From NCBI GenBank assembly GCA_051294375.1, contig JBJCIZ010000028.1, forward strand, positions 1,770,542-1,834,541: a DNA stretch of 64,000 nucleotides. The letters are read 5' to 3'. The position numbers and the translations under genes were made by a program. Below are positions 53,007 through 63,747 of the stretch, in pieces. Positions within the stretch are counted from its first letter, which is position 1; each line of letters starts with the position of its first letter. Source of the DNA: Paraspadella gotoi. Its lineage: Eukaryota > Chaetognatha. The notes beneath the pieces were generated by a model. That model made no database searches and was not told the origin of the DNA. It saw only the letters and a list, made by a program, of their open reading frames with translations.

Positions 53007-54640
53007 TCCTCTCTATAGACTTTCTTAGTTACGCCTCGAGTTAACCGCGGAGAGGATCCAATAAGTGACTTTTTTCGGTCAGTCTACGTCTGTCCGTCGG
53101 TTCTGTCTCAAGCTACGTTTTTCATTTGCATTAAGGTCTTGGTTCTTGTTTAGAAATAAAAGAAATAACTGCCTGTTCTCTTTTTTTTCCTTTCTTTCTT
53201 TCTTTCGCTTTTCTTTCTTACTTTCTTTCTTTCCTTCTGTTTCTGGCTTTCAGTCCACTTGTTCAATTTAAACTTATCGACAAAGATAACGGAGAAAAAA
53301 ATTGTTAGATGGCATTAAATAATGTAATGTACAGTTTAACTATAAAACGATTTTTGATTAATCGCGTATAAATGCACCAACTCCAATAAGGCTCAATATA
53401 ATTATAATGAAAATTAAAACCGTGATTCGGAGAAACAAAATAATCTTTAATGAGAAAGTAAAAAATTAAAAATAAAAAACTAAAAAAATTTAAAAACTTA
53501 TTTGAAGTACGTAAAACATTGTCAAAAATTTTTTTCGTAAATTATTTTTCGAAATTACTAAATAAATTGCCTCCATACAACGAATGTTGTCGGTTAGTAG
53601 TTGTTGTTTCAAGTTGATTTGTTTTGTCTGGATTCTCGAATACGAAATGTTCGATAAAATAAAACGGGAGCATCTTTTTTTCACCTCCATTGGAAGAAGT
53701 AGAAGTTGAGTTAGAACGAGGTAGAGAGCGAAAGAGGGAGAGCGAGAGCATAAGAGGAGAAAGCGAGAGCCAAGATAACGCCAGAGAGAACGATAGCTAG
53801 CAGAAAATGAAATGAGGAGTTCGATTTCAGTCGCCTGCTCAATATGTAAATCTAAGTCAATGAAAAAAACTAAGGTTCGTCGAGTAATACTTTTAAAATA
53901 AATAGGAAAAATCATATACTGTTGTTTATTGGTTTTAGCGGGGTTTAAAAAATTACATGTTAAGTGTGTAAAAATATTTTTTTCTTGAAGTTAAAAGAAA
54001 TTTCGATAGTTTTTATTCCATTTCTGAATTGTTCTTTATACATAAAAATTAGAAGATGTAGAATTTTTTAAAACACACGACGTGACCATCATGAATTTGA
54101 AAAATCTTTGAATTCTCGACGCACCGCCGAAACAAAGCAATTTCGCCAAAAAGACGATTGATGACGAGATTAAAATTTTTAAAACGATAGCAAATTAGAA
54201 TTGTTAAAAAGTTGACAGTAACAAACGGAACGCAGAAAAAAGTGGTTTTTTTTGGATCGTAAGAAAATTATTACGAAATAACTGAGTTAATTAGTTGGTT
54301 CTTGTTTTCCCTACACGGTAAGGTTCAATTTCTTCCTTCGTTTCGTCTTCGGTTTCTTCTTCGATTGTGGGGAACTTGGGCGAATCGAATCTCCTTCAGA
54401 AACGTGCTAAGCCAAGCCCCTCGAGGACCTCGGACGGATTGACAAACATGAATGAATTCCGGTGAAGTTGTAAAACTTAAAATCGAAGTAGTTACTTTCG
54501 AAGAGAGGAACTATACGTTTTTGATAAGGCTGTCTTAGTGCATTGAAATAGACATAATAATATAATTAGGGATAAATTTTCAGAAAAGATTGAGCGATAA
54601 CAATCGATGGCTTCATTAAAAACTCGCTAATCCCGACTTT
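52831..54640. other. No gene established; upstream side of the phosphatase locus
   Basis: A (CT)n run is at 52944-52994 and T-rich tracts follow. A purine-rich patch at 53690-53810 gives charged frames on one strand and Ser/Leu frames on the other. A 5' exon of the phosphatase locus might lie here, but none can be shown. Confidence 0.4.
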
Positions 54641-56166
54641 ATATTTAATCAGGGGTTGTGAGGTTGGACAAGACTCTGAGTAAACATCTCCACGATACGA
54701 CGACATTAGGACAAAACCCGTATTATTTGTCCGTCCCTAAGTCTTACACAAACATTTCACAAAACTTGAAGTTTGAATTGATTTTATACAAAAATGAAAA
54801 AAGATTGATATGGGAAGTGCAGATTTCAATAGTGAACCTTAAATTTTTAAGTCGCGGCTTATCATTCTGCTGATTAGCCTGTTCCGTCCGGGGTAGGGGT
54901 TGATAGAGCGCGTGACGGACACTGAACACTCGACGTGGACCACCTCCACAAAAGACGACGGGGATCTGAGGAGGACTGTGAAAACTCATTGGGTCGGAAA
55001 AGAAAAGAAAAAATAAAAAATAGATTTTAATGTCGATGTAAATTAGTTGTAAAAATGATAGTAAAAGTGGGCCATACAGTATATTTCGAAATAATTTTTA
55101 TCGAGTTTTCAAATTTCTTATTTCCGTAATAAGAAAAAGGCCAAAAATAAAAAAACAGCTAAAAGTTGGGAAAATAATTGGTGAACAAATATGATTCAAC
55201 CGAGTGCCATATTATGGTAGTTTTTTGGGTGGGTTTCATTCCCAAAAAGTGAGTTCATTGCGCCTACGTCACAGAGAACATTCGAAATTTTTCATTACAG
55301 AAAAACCCGATTGAAATCGCGTCCTGTAAATGTGAATTTACTGGAATACCATTGAGTTGATCGAAATGCTTTTTTGTTCGAGAAGTTAGTAAAATTAAAG
55401 GTAGCTATTTTACGTACTACAAAAATATTAAAAAATTTACACTTATTTTTAATTTTAATTAAAAAATTAAGTTCTTAATATAGTTTTCAAACAAATAATC
55501 TTGCAATTTTTCATTCCTAGGACCCTAAGAGCTTTGTAATCTTAAGTGAAATTTCAACAAATGATTTACCAAGTCTTTCAGTTGTCTTCCCACTATTAAA
55601 AATTAGAACTCTAGTCTATGAAATTGGTTCAACCATATTAAAAGTATATATTATAGTTTCATTTTACCAATTAATCGATTACAAAAATAGATCATGGATA
55701 GTTAGAGACAAAACTTATATAAAATCTTGGACCGTCTAAGATATCCTGAACATTAAACTATCCTTCGTTTTCCTGATCACAAATGCGTTTTACACATGCA
55801 GATTGTACGCATAGTACTAGGCATCCACTATGGTTATAATTTTTGATATGGGGTATTAAAAAAATAATTATAGGTGTTTTTTTTTCTTTAATGAAACATT
55901 AATTAAGAAAAAAAAATTACATTTATACGTCGTGATTAGTGCATCGAAAATTGGTTATCTCGGTCCCAACTAAAAAACGAGAAGTAAAGCTGCTCTTCCT
56001 CTTCCTATTGAAAAATGAACGTCTAAATCCTCATCATTTTATGAGGAAATAAAAGAAAACGACTTTCATTTATTTATTAACCAAAATTTATTAGCAGATT
56101 GTTTTTATTTATTGCTTTAACATAACATAATATCATATAATACAAATTCCAAACAAAACTTTTCAT
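54641..56166. other. No gene seen
   Basis: Short opposed frames around 54650-54990 are not supported by splice sites or family resemblance. The rest is AT-rich. Confidence 0.45.
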
Positions 56167-56580
56167 AATACAACCACCCCTAAAGAAAATGGACTCCTCA
56201 GCCCCGACCATGCTCCCAGCCAAGGTCAGCAGGAGAAAAGGGGCCGCGACGCCATCCACAAGCGCCGCAGCAAAGGAAGACGGTAGCAACCACCGTGAGG
56301 ACCTCGACTATCACACGTTTGATCTCACGGGAGCTCTACTGGAGCAATGCCAATTGGAGACGAATCAGGCAGAAGTAACACGCCAAATCCTGATATTAAT
56401 AAACAATGCAAACTTGAAGCATGATCAAAGTTATGCTCGGATGAACAAGAGATTTGACGACACCGAGAGGAATCTCGGCACAAAGATGGACGAAATTCAC
56501 GAGATGATGAAGGTCATGATGACCCGCAACAACGACCGCAATATCGGCACACAGCTGACACACTTGTCGCAAGCCCCAAA
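56167..56580 (+). pseudogene. gag: Retrotransposon gag 5' fragment, in frame
   Basis: Matches 28320-28780 from ACCACCCCTAAA before the ATG (56189) to CGCAAGCCCCAA. The frame is intact for about 130 codons and shows where the larger element lost its frame. It contains an HDQSYARMNKRFDDTERNLG stretch with heptad-like spacing, which suggests a coiled coil at the gag N-terminus. No LTR is next to it, and the end falls inside gag. It was probably inserted as a fragment or left by deletion. Confidence 0.8.
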
Positions 56581-56599
56581 TATGATAATTTATGAATAA

Positions 56600-56984
56600 T
56601 ACAAAATGATTCATTTATTCATGTAAGGAATAATAACATTTTCAAAACATTAATTACAACAGATCAAATTAAGGAAAAAGGAAAAAATAAATAGTATAAA
56701 AAGCAATGTTCACATAGCTCTCAGCAACCTCATTAAAAATATAACCACTCTAACCTTGGAAATCTGTACTTCCAACAACGTAATCAGTCATGACCTTTTC
56801 CTCTATAATAAGTAATAAATAATATTACATAATATTATAATAAGGTAATAATTTTCACTCTGACATAAAACGCATCCGTCAGCTTTGAAAATAATTATCC
56901 CCCCAAAAAAGTCTTCAATTTTATGACACATAAATAAACGAAACAAAACTTATTCTCCTCTCATAACCAAAAACTAAGTTCATC
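56600..56984. other. No gene seen; 5' side of the XK-related-like gene
   Basis: AT-rich. An in-frame stop (TAA at 56964) precedes ATG 56985. Confidence 0.45.
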
Positions 56985-57474
56985 ATGAATTGGTTAATTT
57001 GTTTAAGCCACGTCGGTCTGCTGTTTAGCACATTGATGAATGTTGTGGATTGGAGCTCTGATGTGAATGCCGTTCGCCGATTCCTTCGTTCATATGAATC
57101 TTTGGAACATTACTTTGGATGGGTTCTTCTTGCAGTCTTGTTAAATCATTGCTTGATCTCGTCAGTATACGCATTTACAGTTGTTTGTCGTAATCCTGGG
57201 AGCTTTCCCCGAATTTTCAAGACGCCCATGAGGAAGTCGGCTGCAGCTGCAATGATCATTATTGGTCTGGGCTTGGTCCCATTTACAGTAGATCTTTTCT
57301 TTGATAAACTTAAGACAATAAAAGAAAACAGCGTTAAAAGAAAGGAGGCTATTTGCTTTTCCCTAAATATGATTGAAATAATTTTTGAATCATTTTTACA
57401 ATTGTTGATTCAGTCAGCCTTGTTGTTTTATCTTATGACAAGTGGCTCTAAGGAACAATGTTTGATAAATAAAG
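56985..57474 (+). CDS. XK-related-like membrane protein, first visible exon
   Basis: XK-related proteins are multi-pass membrane proteins; some act as phospholipid scramblases after caspase cleavage. The exon has 163 codons. It starts with a membrane segment ending in VDWSSDVNAV, like the Asp-x-x-Ser-Asp of XK family helix 1. A second segment (WVLLAVLLNHCLISSVYAF) and a third (MIIIGLGLVPFTVDLFFDKL) follow. The most telling part is LNMIEIIFESFLQLLIQSAL near residue 135, the family's amphipathic E...E..PQ..LQ helix with Leu in place of Pro. It ends at AAAG/GTAAGG (57475), leaving one base. This phase fits the exon at 63748. Confidence 0.6.
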
Positions 57475-57531
57475 GTAAGGTATTAGTAGATAAAGGTATC
57501 TGTGTTAACAGATATTTTTTTTCTCTTTCAG
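57475..57531 (+). other. Possible 57-bp mini-intron
   Basis: GTAAGG to TTTCTCTTTCAG with a long pyrimidine run. Its length is a multiple of three and it has no in-frame stop, so retained and spliced forms keep one frame. That frame ends at TGA 57561-57563. The same donor can also join the exon at 63748. This short route would give a truncated protein of 173 or 192 residues. Confidence 0.4.
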
Positions 57532-57568
57532 TCTTAATTGCATTTTGTTTTGAATGTTATTGATGATT

Positions 57569-57660
57569 GTACGGAATCAACCATGTTGCATTCGAATAAA
57601 AGTGCTAAGGTATACATAATATATTAGTTTATTTCGAATTCAACAAGGTTGATTCAGTAC
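57569..57660 (+). mobile_element. Small hairpin MITE
   Basis: 92 bp with about 33-bp inverted ends: GTACGGAATCAACCATGTTG on the left and, reversed, GTACTGAATCAACCTTGTTG on the right, then TTCGAA-type words. The loop is about 25 bp. It sits six bases after the TGA that ends the short form of the XK-related-like reading frame. Confidence 0.65.
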
Positions 57661-59606
57661 ATACATGAGCATCATATGATAAAATAATGTTGGGTTTTTG
57701 AAGACCAGACACAGTTCTAATCAAATTACTTCAAACTACTACAAATCTAATGAAGACAAATTTGCATCTACAAATAGTATTTTTGATAAACATTTTAAAA
57801 CGCAATCTCAAAGTTAAAAACATACAGAAAAATTTTTTTTATTTAAATATTTAAATTTGACTTCAGGTACAGTTCATTTATTTTTATTTCACTACTAAAA
57901 TCCATTTATATTGCTCGACTAAAAAACGATTTAAGCTTTATTCAAATTTTTAAACATCCAACAGAATCAGAATTTTTCAATAATTCATATCTCATTAACG
58001 GTTAAACTTCATTTTGGGGTCAAGCGTTTAAAAAATCATGACTGTTTTAGTTTCTGGTATAAATTTAACAAAAACTGCTCGTCTGTCTCCAGCCGCCAGA
58101 CGAACTTGGGAGTCATTTTTTCAGGTTGAGAACCGCAGCGCGATTTTTAGTTGAAGATTCACCCTTATCTTTTGCCTATTGTTTACCGCTTTGGGATGGA
58201 GTATGATGATTTTTTGATGAATATAACCTCAGAACCAATATTCAGGTGTTTTGCTAGTTTTAAACTCATTTTAAGCAAAAATAAAAAAATAACTAACTCT
58301 ATTTGAAATAAAAATAAATAACTAAATACGACACGATGCAAGTTAACGTGGCGAAGCTTACCCATGCAAATTTGTATCATATTTCTTAATCTGTAAGCCA
58401 AACTTGAAGCTTTACATTAATAATACTGCATGCGCTTGGTTCTACCAGACTTCCTTTACTTTTACCATAACCCTCACTTATCTGCAAAAAAGGAAAATTA
58501 GTAAAAAGAAGTAAGAAGCAGACTCGTGGTGGCGAAAATCTATGACAAAATTTAATACTTCTTGATTTGTCAGTTAAACTATATAGGCAAAAAATATTAA
58601 AAATGATTATAATTATATATCAAATGATAGCTAAAAAAATATCTTATTCTCTGATCCTTTATTTCATAATTTTGAATTTAGAAAATATAAGTTTTAAATC
58701 GATCAATTTGAAAACTAAAATGACAAATTTTTTTCCCACTTTTTAAAGATTTGATTTTCTTTTTTTATTGTATTCCTCCTGTATTGAGGCAAAGAATAAG
58801 GAAGACATTTTGAGTTAAGTCATATAATTGCAATCGTATATGTATATTTTAAAACAGTTCGGACTACAACTTCTGTACCATAAACATTTTTATTTCTTAA
58901 ATAAATAGGAGAAACACATTTTGGAAAAAAAGATTTTGAGCATTGAGAATTTTAGATCTAACCCTAACCCTTTAAATTTTCAAAAAATCAGCTTCTAGCT
59001 ATTTGATTTTGCTACAATCTGATTTTTTTCTTTTTTTTATATTTTTTATTTTAGAGTAAAAATAAAATTTTCAATGAGCATAGGTCAGTTCATTTTTTTT
59101 ATTTTTAAAAAGAGACATAATATTTTTTTTATCCAACTTAATATTTATACTTTTATGAATAAAACAAAGCTCACTTGAATGTATAAGATTAGAGAAGATG
59201 AATGGAATGGTAAAATTAAGGAGCTTGTCATAAAGGTAAGTTTAGATGAGAGATCAAAAAAGAAAACGAGAAAAAGATTGAGACGAGAGAAAGATAAAAA
59301 ATAAAGAGGATAGTGAGTGGAGAAAAAGAAAGAGTCATTGTTGTTTTATGTATTATACTTATTATTGTTATTATTGTTATTATATATTTTACTTTTAAAT
59401 AAAAAATAATTAGTTAAAATTATTTTTTTATTTTTTTTATTTAAAATTAATTTTTACCAGAATGATTTTGTCCAAACTTAGATTAAGCTCAATCAACCTC
59501 TTTCTGGCCACACACACAAATTTCAGATAAATCCATCAATTTACTCAAGTGTATGATAGATTAAAGTTACAGATGGATGGACAAACAAATAAATGTATGG
59601 AAAGAG
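57661..59606. other. Intron sequence, no feature seen
   Basis: Part of the proposed 6.3-kb intron. AT-rich, with a worn family A-like stretch at about 59450-59590. Confidence 0.5.
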
Positions 59607-59610
59607 GAAG

Positions 59611-59842
59611 TATGGTGGACTAAAATCCACCAACCGTTCATCAGCGGCCATTGGTGCCGGAGGCAAGTCATTCGCCTCCCAACCCAAAGGTCCGGGGTTC
59701 TAGCCCGGTGGTCGTCTGGCAGTTAAGAGGGACGGGGCGCTTAACCCGCCTGTAACATGGTGTTACAGCCTGATTCGAAGCTCATGGACTGCTTATATTG
59801 AACGTTTCTGTATTAACATATATCATAATCACTGTCTCTTCA
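59611..59842 (+). repeat. 5' LTR of the TRIM
   Basis: Starts with a small hairpin (GGTGGA, CTAAAA, TCCACC) and contains a tRNA-like segment. No TATA box is obvious. Confidence 0.8.
59644..59715 (+). ncRNA. tRNA-like domain inside the TRIM LTR
   Basis: Exactly 72 nt. GCGGCCA and TGGTCGT pair over 7 bp with two G-T pairs. CCGGG and CCCGG form a 5-bp T stem around GTTCTAG and abut the acceptor strand with no gap, as in tRNA. The D and anticodon arms do not fold normally; GGAGGC and GCCTCC form one longer hairpin instead. GGTTCTAGCCC resembles an RNA polymerase III B box. The reversed LTR in the other copy has GCGCCA with TGGCGC, which also pairs. Confidence 0.45.
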
Positions 59843-60031
59843 ATTGGTGAGCCCACTTCCGAACACAACAGCAACAACAACACTTTCAGGCGACATGCCT
59901 CAACTTGGCGACTGCACTTTCCGCCCACACACATCCAGGGACATGCCTCAACTTTGGTACGAATTTTCAGCCACAACAACAATTCACTGAAGAGACGCAA
60001 CAGACATCTTCTCTACGGGAGGGGGGGGATG

Positions 60032-60268
60032 TATGGTGGCACTAAAATCCACCAACCGTTACATCAGCGGCCATTGGTGCCCGGAGCAAGTCATTCGCCT
60101 CCAACCCAAAGGTCCGGGGTTCATAGCCCGGTGGTCGTCTGGCAGTAAGAGGGACGGGGCGCTTAACCCGCCTATGTAACCTGTGTTTTCCAGCCTGATC
60201 CGAAGCTCAGGGATGCTTATATTGAACGGTTCTGTCATTAACATATATCATTAATCACTGTCTCTTCA
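60032..60268 (+). repeat. 3' LTR of the TRIM
   Basis: Same as the 5' LTR apart from scattered small indels, for example TGGTGGCACTAAAA at its start. Confidence 0.8.
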
Positions 60269-60410
60269 GAAGCATTCAATTTTTTGGATAATTTTTATAA
60301 ATCAGTATTCTAAGATGAACCAAGTAATTTACCAACAAGATATGAGGGGTGGACAGATAAATGGATAAAATGGTTTATAGAATTGGACTATTATAACTTA
60401 TAAGAAAACA

Positions 60411-60640
60411 AGTTTGAGCAAACAATGTCGGATCTGCCTACGATAATTAATTAATTAATTGATTAATTAATTAATTAATTAATAGATTAATTAATTAATT
60501 AATAGATTAATTAATTATTTAATTAATAGATTAATTATAATTTATATTCAGCTTGTCATCATCGATTCCTTAAAATTGAGTCAGGACAGTTATTAAATGT
60601 TTTGTTTACATTTTATCAAAACAAACAAAATATCCTCTAT
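60411..60640 (+). repeat. Family B repeat, 5' part
   Basis: GTTTGAGCAAACAATGTCGG, a long ATTA-rich run, then the GACAGTTATTAAATG and AAACAAACAAAATATCC words. Similarity stops at about 60640. Confidence 0.75.
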
Positions 60641-60940
60641 TATCGAGCCAGGCGGCAAAGCCCGTCCTGTCTAGATTTTTTTTCGGTTTAGCTTTCGGTC
60701 TCGCTTTTTTGCAATCATGGCTTCTGAAAGTGTGATATCATAGGGAGTGAATTTTCATATATGGCTTCTAATCATCAAGATCTTTAAAATTCTCATGTTC
60801 ATATCAATATTGGTATTTGTTATGTTTATTACAAAACAAAAACGTTTTAATTATATGTCGACTCTCTCTGCTCTCTCTTTTTCTCCGTCACTGCTTCTTC
60901 TAAAACGAGTTCCGGCTCTGCAGCGTCTGTCCAGCTTCCT

Positions 60941-60974
<34 letters not shown>

Positions 60975-61476
60975 TCTCTCTCTTCTCTTTTTTTTTACAA
61001 AAATTTTTTAGATATAATGTGGGTTCACTATGTAAAAAACGATGCCGCGAACAGGGCGCGAACCCGGGTCCTTGGGTAGAGAATAGCTCACGCTACGTGC
61101 GGCGCCATAAGTACTGCTGATTCTTTAACGAGGTAAAGGGCTGTAGAGCTCTCTTCTCTCTCTCTCTCTTTTAATTATTATATATCGCTCTTTCTCTTTT
61201 CTCTTTTTCTCTGCAGCGGCTGTCTCTCTCTCTCTTTTTCTCTCTCTCTCTCTGTCTCTCTGTCTCTCTGTGTGTGTCTGTCCCTATCTGTCCAGATCTT
61301 TTGCGTGATCGTTTGTTTTTTGAAAAATTCTGATTATTTTTTCCTTCTAAAACTTTTTATTATTGCCATTTATTCGCGCTTTTTTTCAATACAAAATCCC
61401 ATATTTTCATCCGAGATTTTCGTGGATATCTCTTCTTTTCTCATTTCTTCTTTTCTTCTTTCTTCTCTCTCTCTCT

Positions 61477-61533
<57 letters not shown>

Positions 61534-61559
61534 ACTCATACACGCATTTGTTTGTTTAT
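60641..61559. other. Intron sequence with CT-rich tracts
   Basis: Several (CT)n blocks (60940-60990, 61140-61170, 61220-61275, 61465-61532). No coding region. Confidence 0.5.
61041..61108 (-). ncRNA. tRNA-related sequence
   Basis: On the minus strand CCCGGGTTCGCGCCC resembles a T arm/B box and GTAGCGTGAGC an A box. The outer ends (ATGGCGCCGC and GCGGCAT) are partly complementary. The anticodon arm does not fold. Probably a SINE remnant. Confidence 0.3.
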
Positions 61560-61785
61560 GACTATCATCGCATCAATGAATGACAATCATCGCATCAATG
61601 AATGACAATCATCGCATCACTGAATGACTATCATCACAGCAGTGAATGACTATCATCGCATCAATAATTGATTATCATCGAATCAATAATCAATTCCTAT
61701 TACATCAATAAATTACTAGTTACATCAATCAATTAGTATTACCTCAATCAATTACTAGTACATCAACATTCGTTATCGCATGATT
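61560..61785 (+). repeat. 22-bp minisatellite GAATGACAATCATCGCATCA
   Basis: About nine to ten units. The first five are close to consensus; the later ones drift into ATTACATCAATCAATTA-type repeats. Confidence 0.85.
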
Positions 61786-61869
61786 CATTCGTTTTTTTCC
61801 GGTTTTTTTCATTAATTTTCTATGATAGTGGGCTCTTGGCTCGATCTTGAGTCTTTTAAGATTTTTTTA

Positions 61870-63010
61870 TTTTATGTCTCCTTCTCTCTCTCTCCTCTCA
61901 CTCTCTCTCTTTCTCTCTCATCTCTCTCTCTCTCTCACTCTCTCTTTTCTTTCTCTCTCTCTCTCTCTCTTTTTATCAATAGCGACGATCCTTATGCTTT
62001 TAAGATTTTTTTAACTTGCATCATTTTTTCAACTTGCATAATTTTTTTCAACTTGATTCCGTCAAAACTTTATATCTAGCTTCTTACTCAGCTTTCCTAC
62101 CGCTCACAAAATTTCATCTCCAATCTATCATGGTTAAAATAAATAAAAAGATTCAAGTAAATGTACTCATATTTTTTTTCATTTAAACTCATTTCCACTG
62201 TACGTTTCACTGAAACTTTATATCAAGCTTCGTCATACGTTTCCTACCACTACACAAATTTCAACTCAATCTATCCATCCAATTATGATATAGGAGTATT
62301 TATTGGTTAAAATAAGTAAAAGATTTTAGTAAATTCGACTCATGTTTTTCCATTTAAACTAATTTCCACTCACACGATTCCATCGAAATGTTTATATCCC
62401 AGCTTTATCAACACTTTCCTACCCACACACAAAATTTAATTCATCCACCAGCCAATCACGAGTTATTTGAAGACTTTTTTGCTAAGATGGGACGGATGGA
62501 CGGATTGATTGACTAAGTTAATTAATTATTGATTAATTTATTTACTAATTGATTAATTAACTGATTAATCTATTTGATTATTTAATAGCATCCTGCAGAT
62601 ACATTTAATATAAAAGGAAAAGAAGCATAATCAATTAGTAAAACAGGTTTTTTGTTTTATTCCATTTAAACCATTTTCCACTCAACTATTCCATCGAAAC
62701 TTGATTTCCTGTTCAATCACACACTTTCCTACCCACATACAAAATCCAGGTCAATCAGCCCATCCACTCATGAGCAATTGGCGTTCAAATAGTGAATATA
62801 TTTTTTTGTTTTTTCCATTTAACTCATTTCCACTCGGACGATTCCATCGAACTAATATCCAGCTCAAATCACACACTTAGCCTATCCCACACAAACAAAA
62901 TTCATTTAATCCATCCATCCAATCACGAGTTATTGGTGTTTTTTGCTAAGGTGAGGACGGACGGAGACGGACGACGGACAGACAGACGGACGGACGGACA
63001 TCATTTTTTT
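61870..63010 (+). repeat. Family B tail fragment followed by family A modules
   Basis: A (CT)n tract, AGCGACGATCCTTATGC and TAACTTGCATCA (family B words) lead into four family A head modules. The last (62800-63010) carries the complete GGACGGAC run. An 18-bp word after it (GGATAATTTTTTATAAATCA) and about 110 more bases repeat the sequence just right of the TRIM at 60280-60410. Confidence 0.75.
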
Positions 63011-63747
63011 TGGATAATTTTTTATAAATCAGTATTCTAAGATGAACCAAGTAATTTACCAACAAGATATGAGGGGTGGACAGATAAATGGATAAAATGG
63101 TTTATAGAATTGGACTATTATAACTTATAAGAAAAAAATATATATATTAATTTGTTTTCATTATCCTATATTTAGTCAAATCCTAACTACCAAATATTAT
63201 TTTGTATTGATTTATTTTCATATATGAAGAAAACCATGATGTTTCATATAACCTATTCAGAATTAATGATTTTAATCACCGATTTTTTTTATGGATGCAT
63301 ACACTACGCCACGCTTACTTTCATCATGTCATATCAAAAATAGAGGAAAACTAAATATGATTTTTTTCGCCATTTTTCATTTGAAGTAACAATATTTTTT
63401 GGCCTGTAACTTCTAAACTTCTAAACTTCTGAAAGCTACTGAAAGGAAATTCAATGTAGATCCGAAAATATTTTGATTTTTTTAAAATCAAAGAAGTTTT
63501 CGAATAGATATCCTTTATTAAAAATGTTATATACTTTTTTCCTAGATAGTAGTCTTAAAAAACCTAACTTTGTCACATATTTTGGCTCCTCTTGTTGCTG
63601 ACTGTTGTTTCGCCATTGAAAAATAATAGTTAATTGACAATTATGATACTTAAGGATAAAAGTTACATGATACATAATACAAGAACCAATAATTAAACAT
63701 ATTTTTATTTCGTCAAGTTAAAATATCCTAACATATTTTATTTGCAG
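63011..63747. other. Intron end, no feature seen
   Basis: AT-rich. It ends in a pyrimidine-containing acceptor, TATTTTATTTGCAG, at 63747. Confidence 0.55.

Larger units (their letters stand above)
59611..60268 (+). mobile_element. Intact TRIM (miniature LTR retrotransposon)
   Basis: Two LTRs of about 232 and 237 bp (59611-59842, 60032-60268) run from TATGGTGG to ACTGTCTCTTCA. The 5' LTR is followed two bases later by the primer site TGGTGAGCCCAC (59845). The 3' LTR is preceded by the purine tract GGGAGGGGGGGGA (60018-60029). The interior is about 190 bp, has no coding frame and repeats a GCGACATGCCTCAACTT word. GAAG occurs directly outside both ends (59607-59610, 60269-60272), a 4-bp target duplication. 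A partner element must supply proteins. It lies in the proposed XK-related-like intron. Confidence 0.85.

Noticed and set aside
54340-54470. Glu-rich minus-strand frame near 54400
   Set aside because: Purine-rich DNA gives Glu/Lys/Arg in any frame; no splice sites or family match.
40784-55937. Shared 17-bp word TTATACGTCGTGATTAG upstream of two genes (40784 and 55921)
   Set aside because: Flanking sequence does not align, and one such match in 64 kb is not far from chance.
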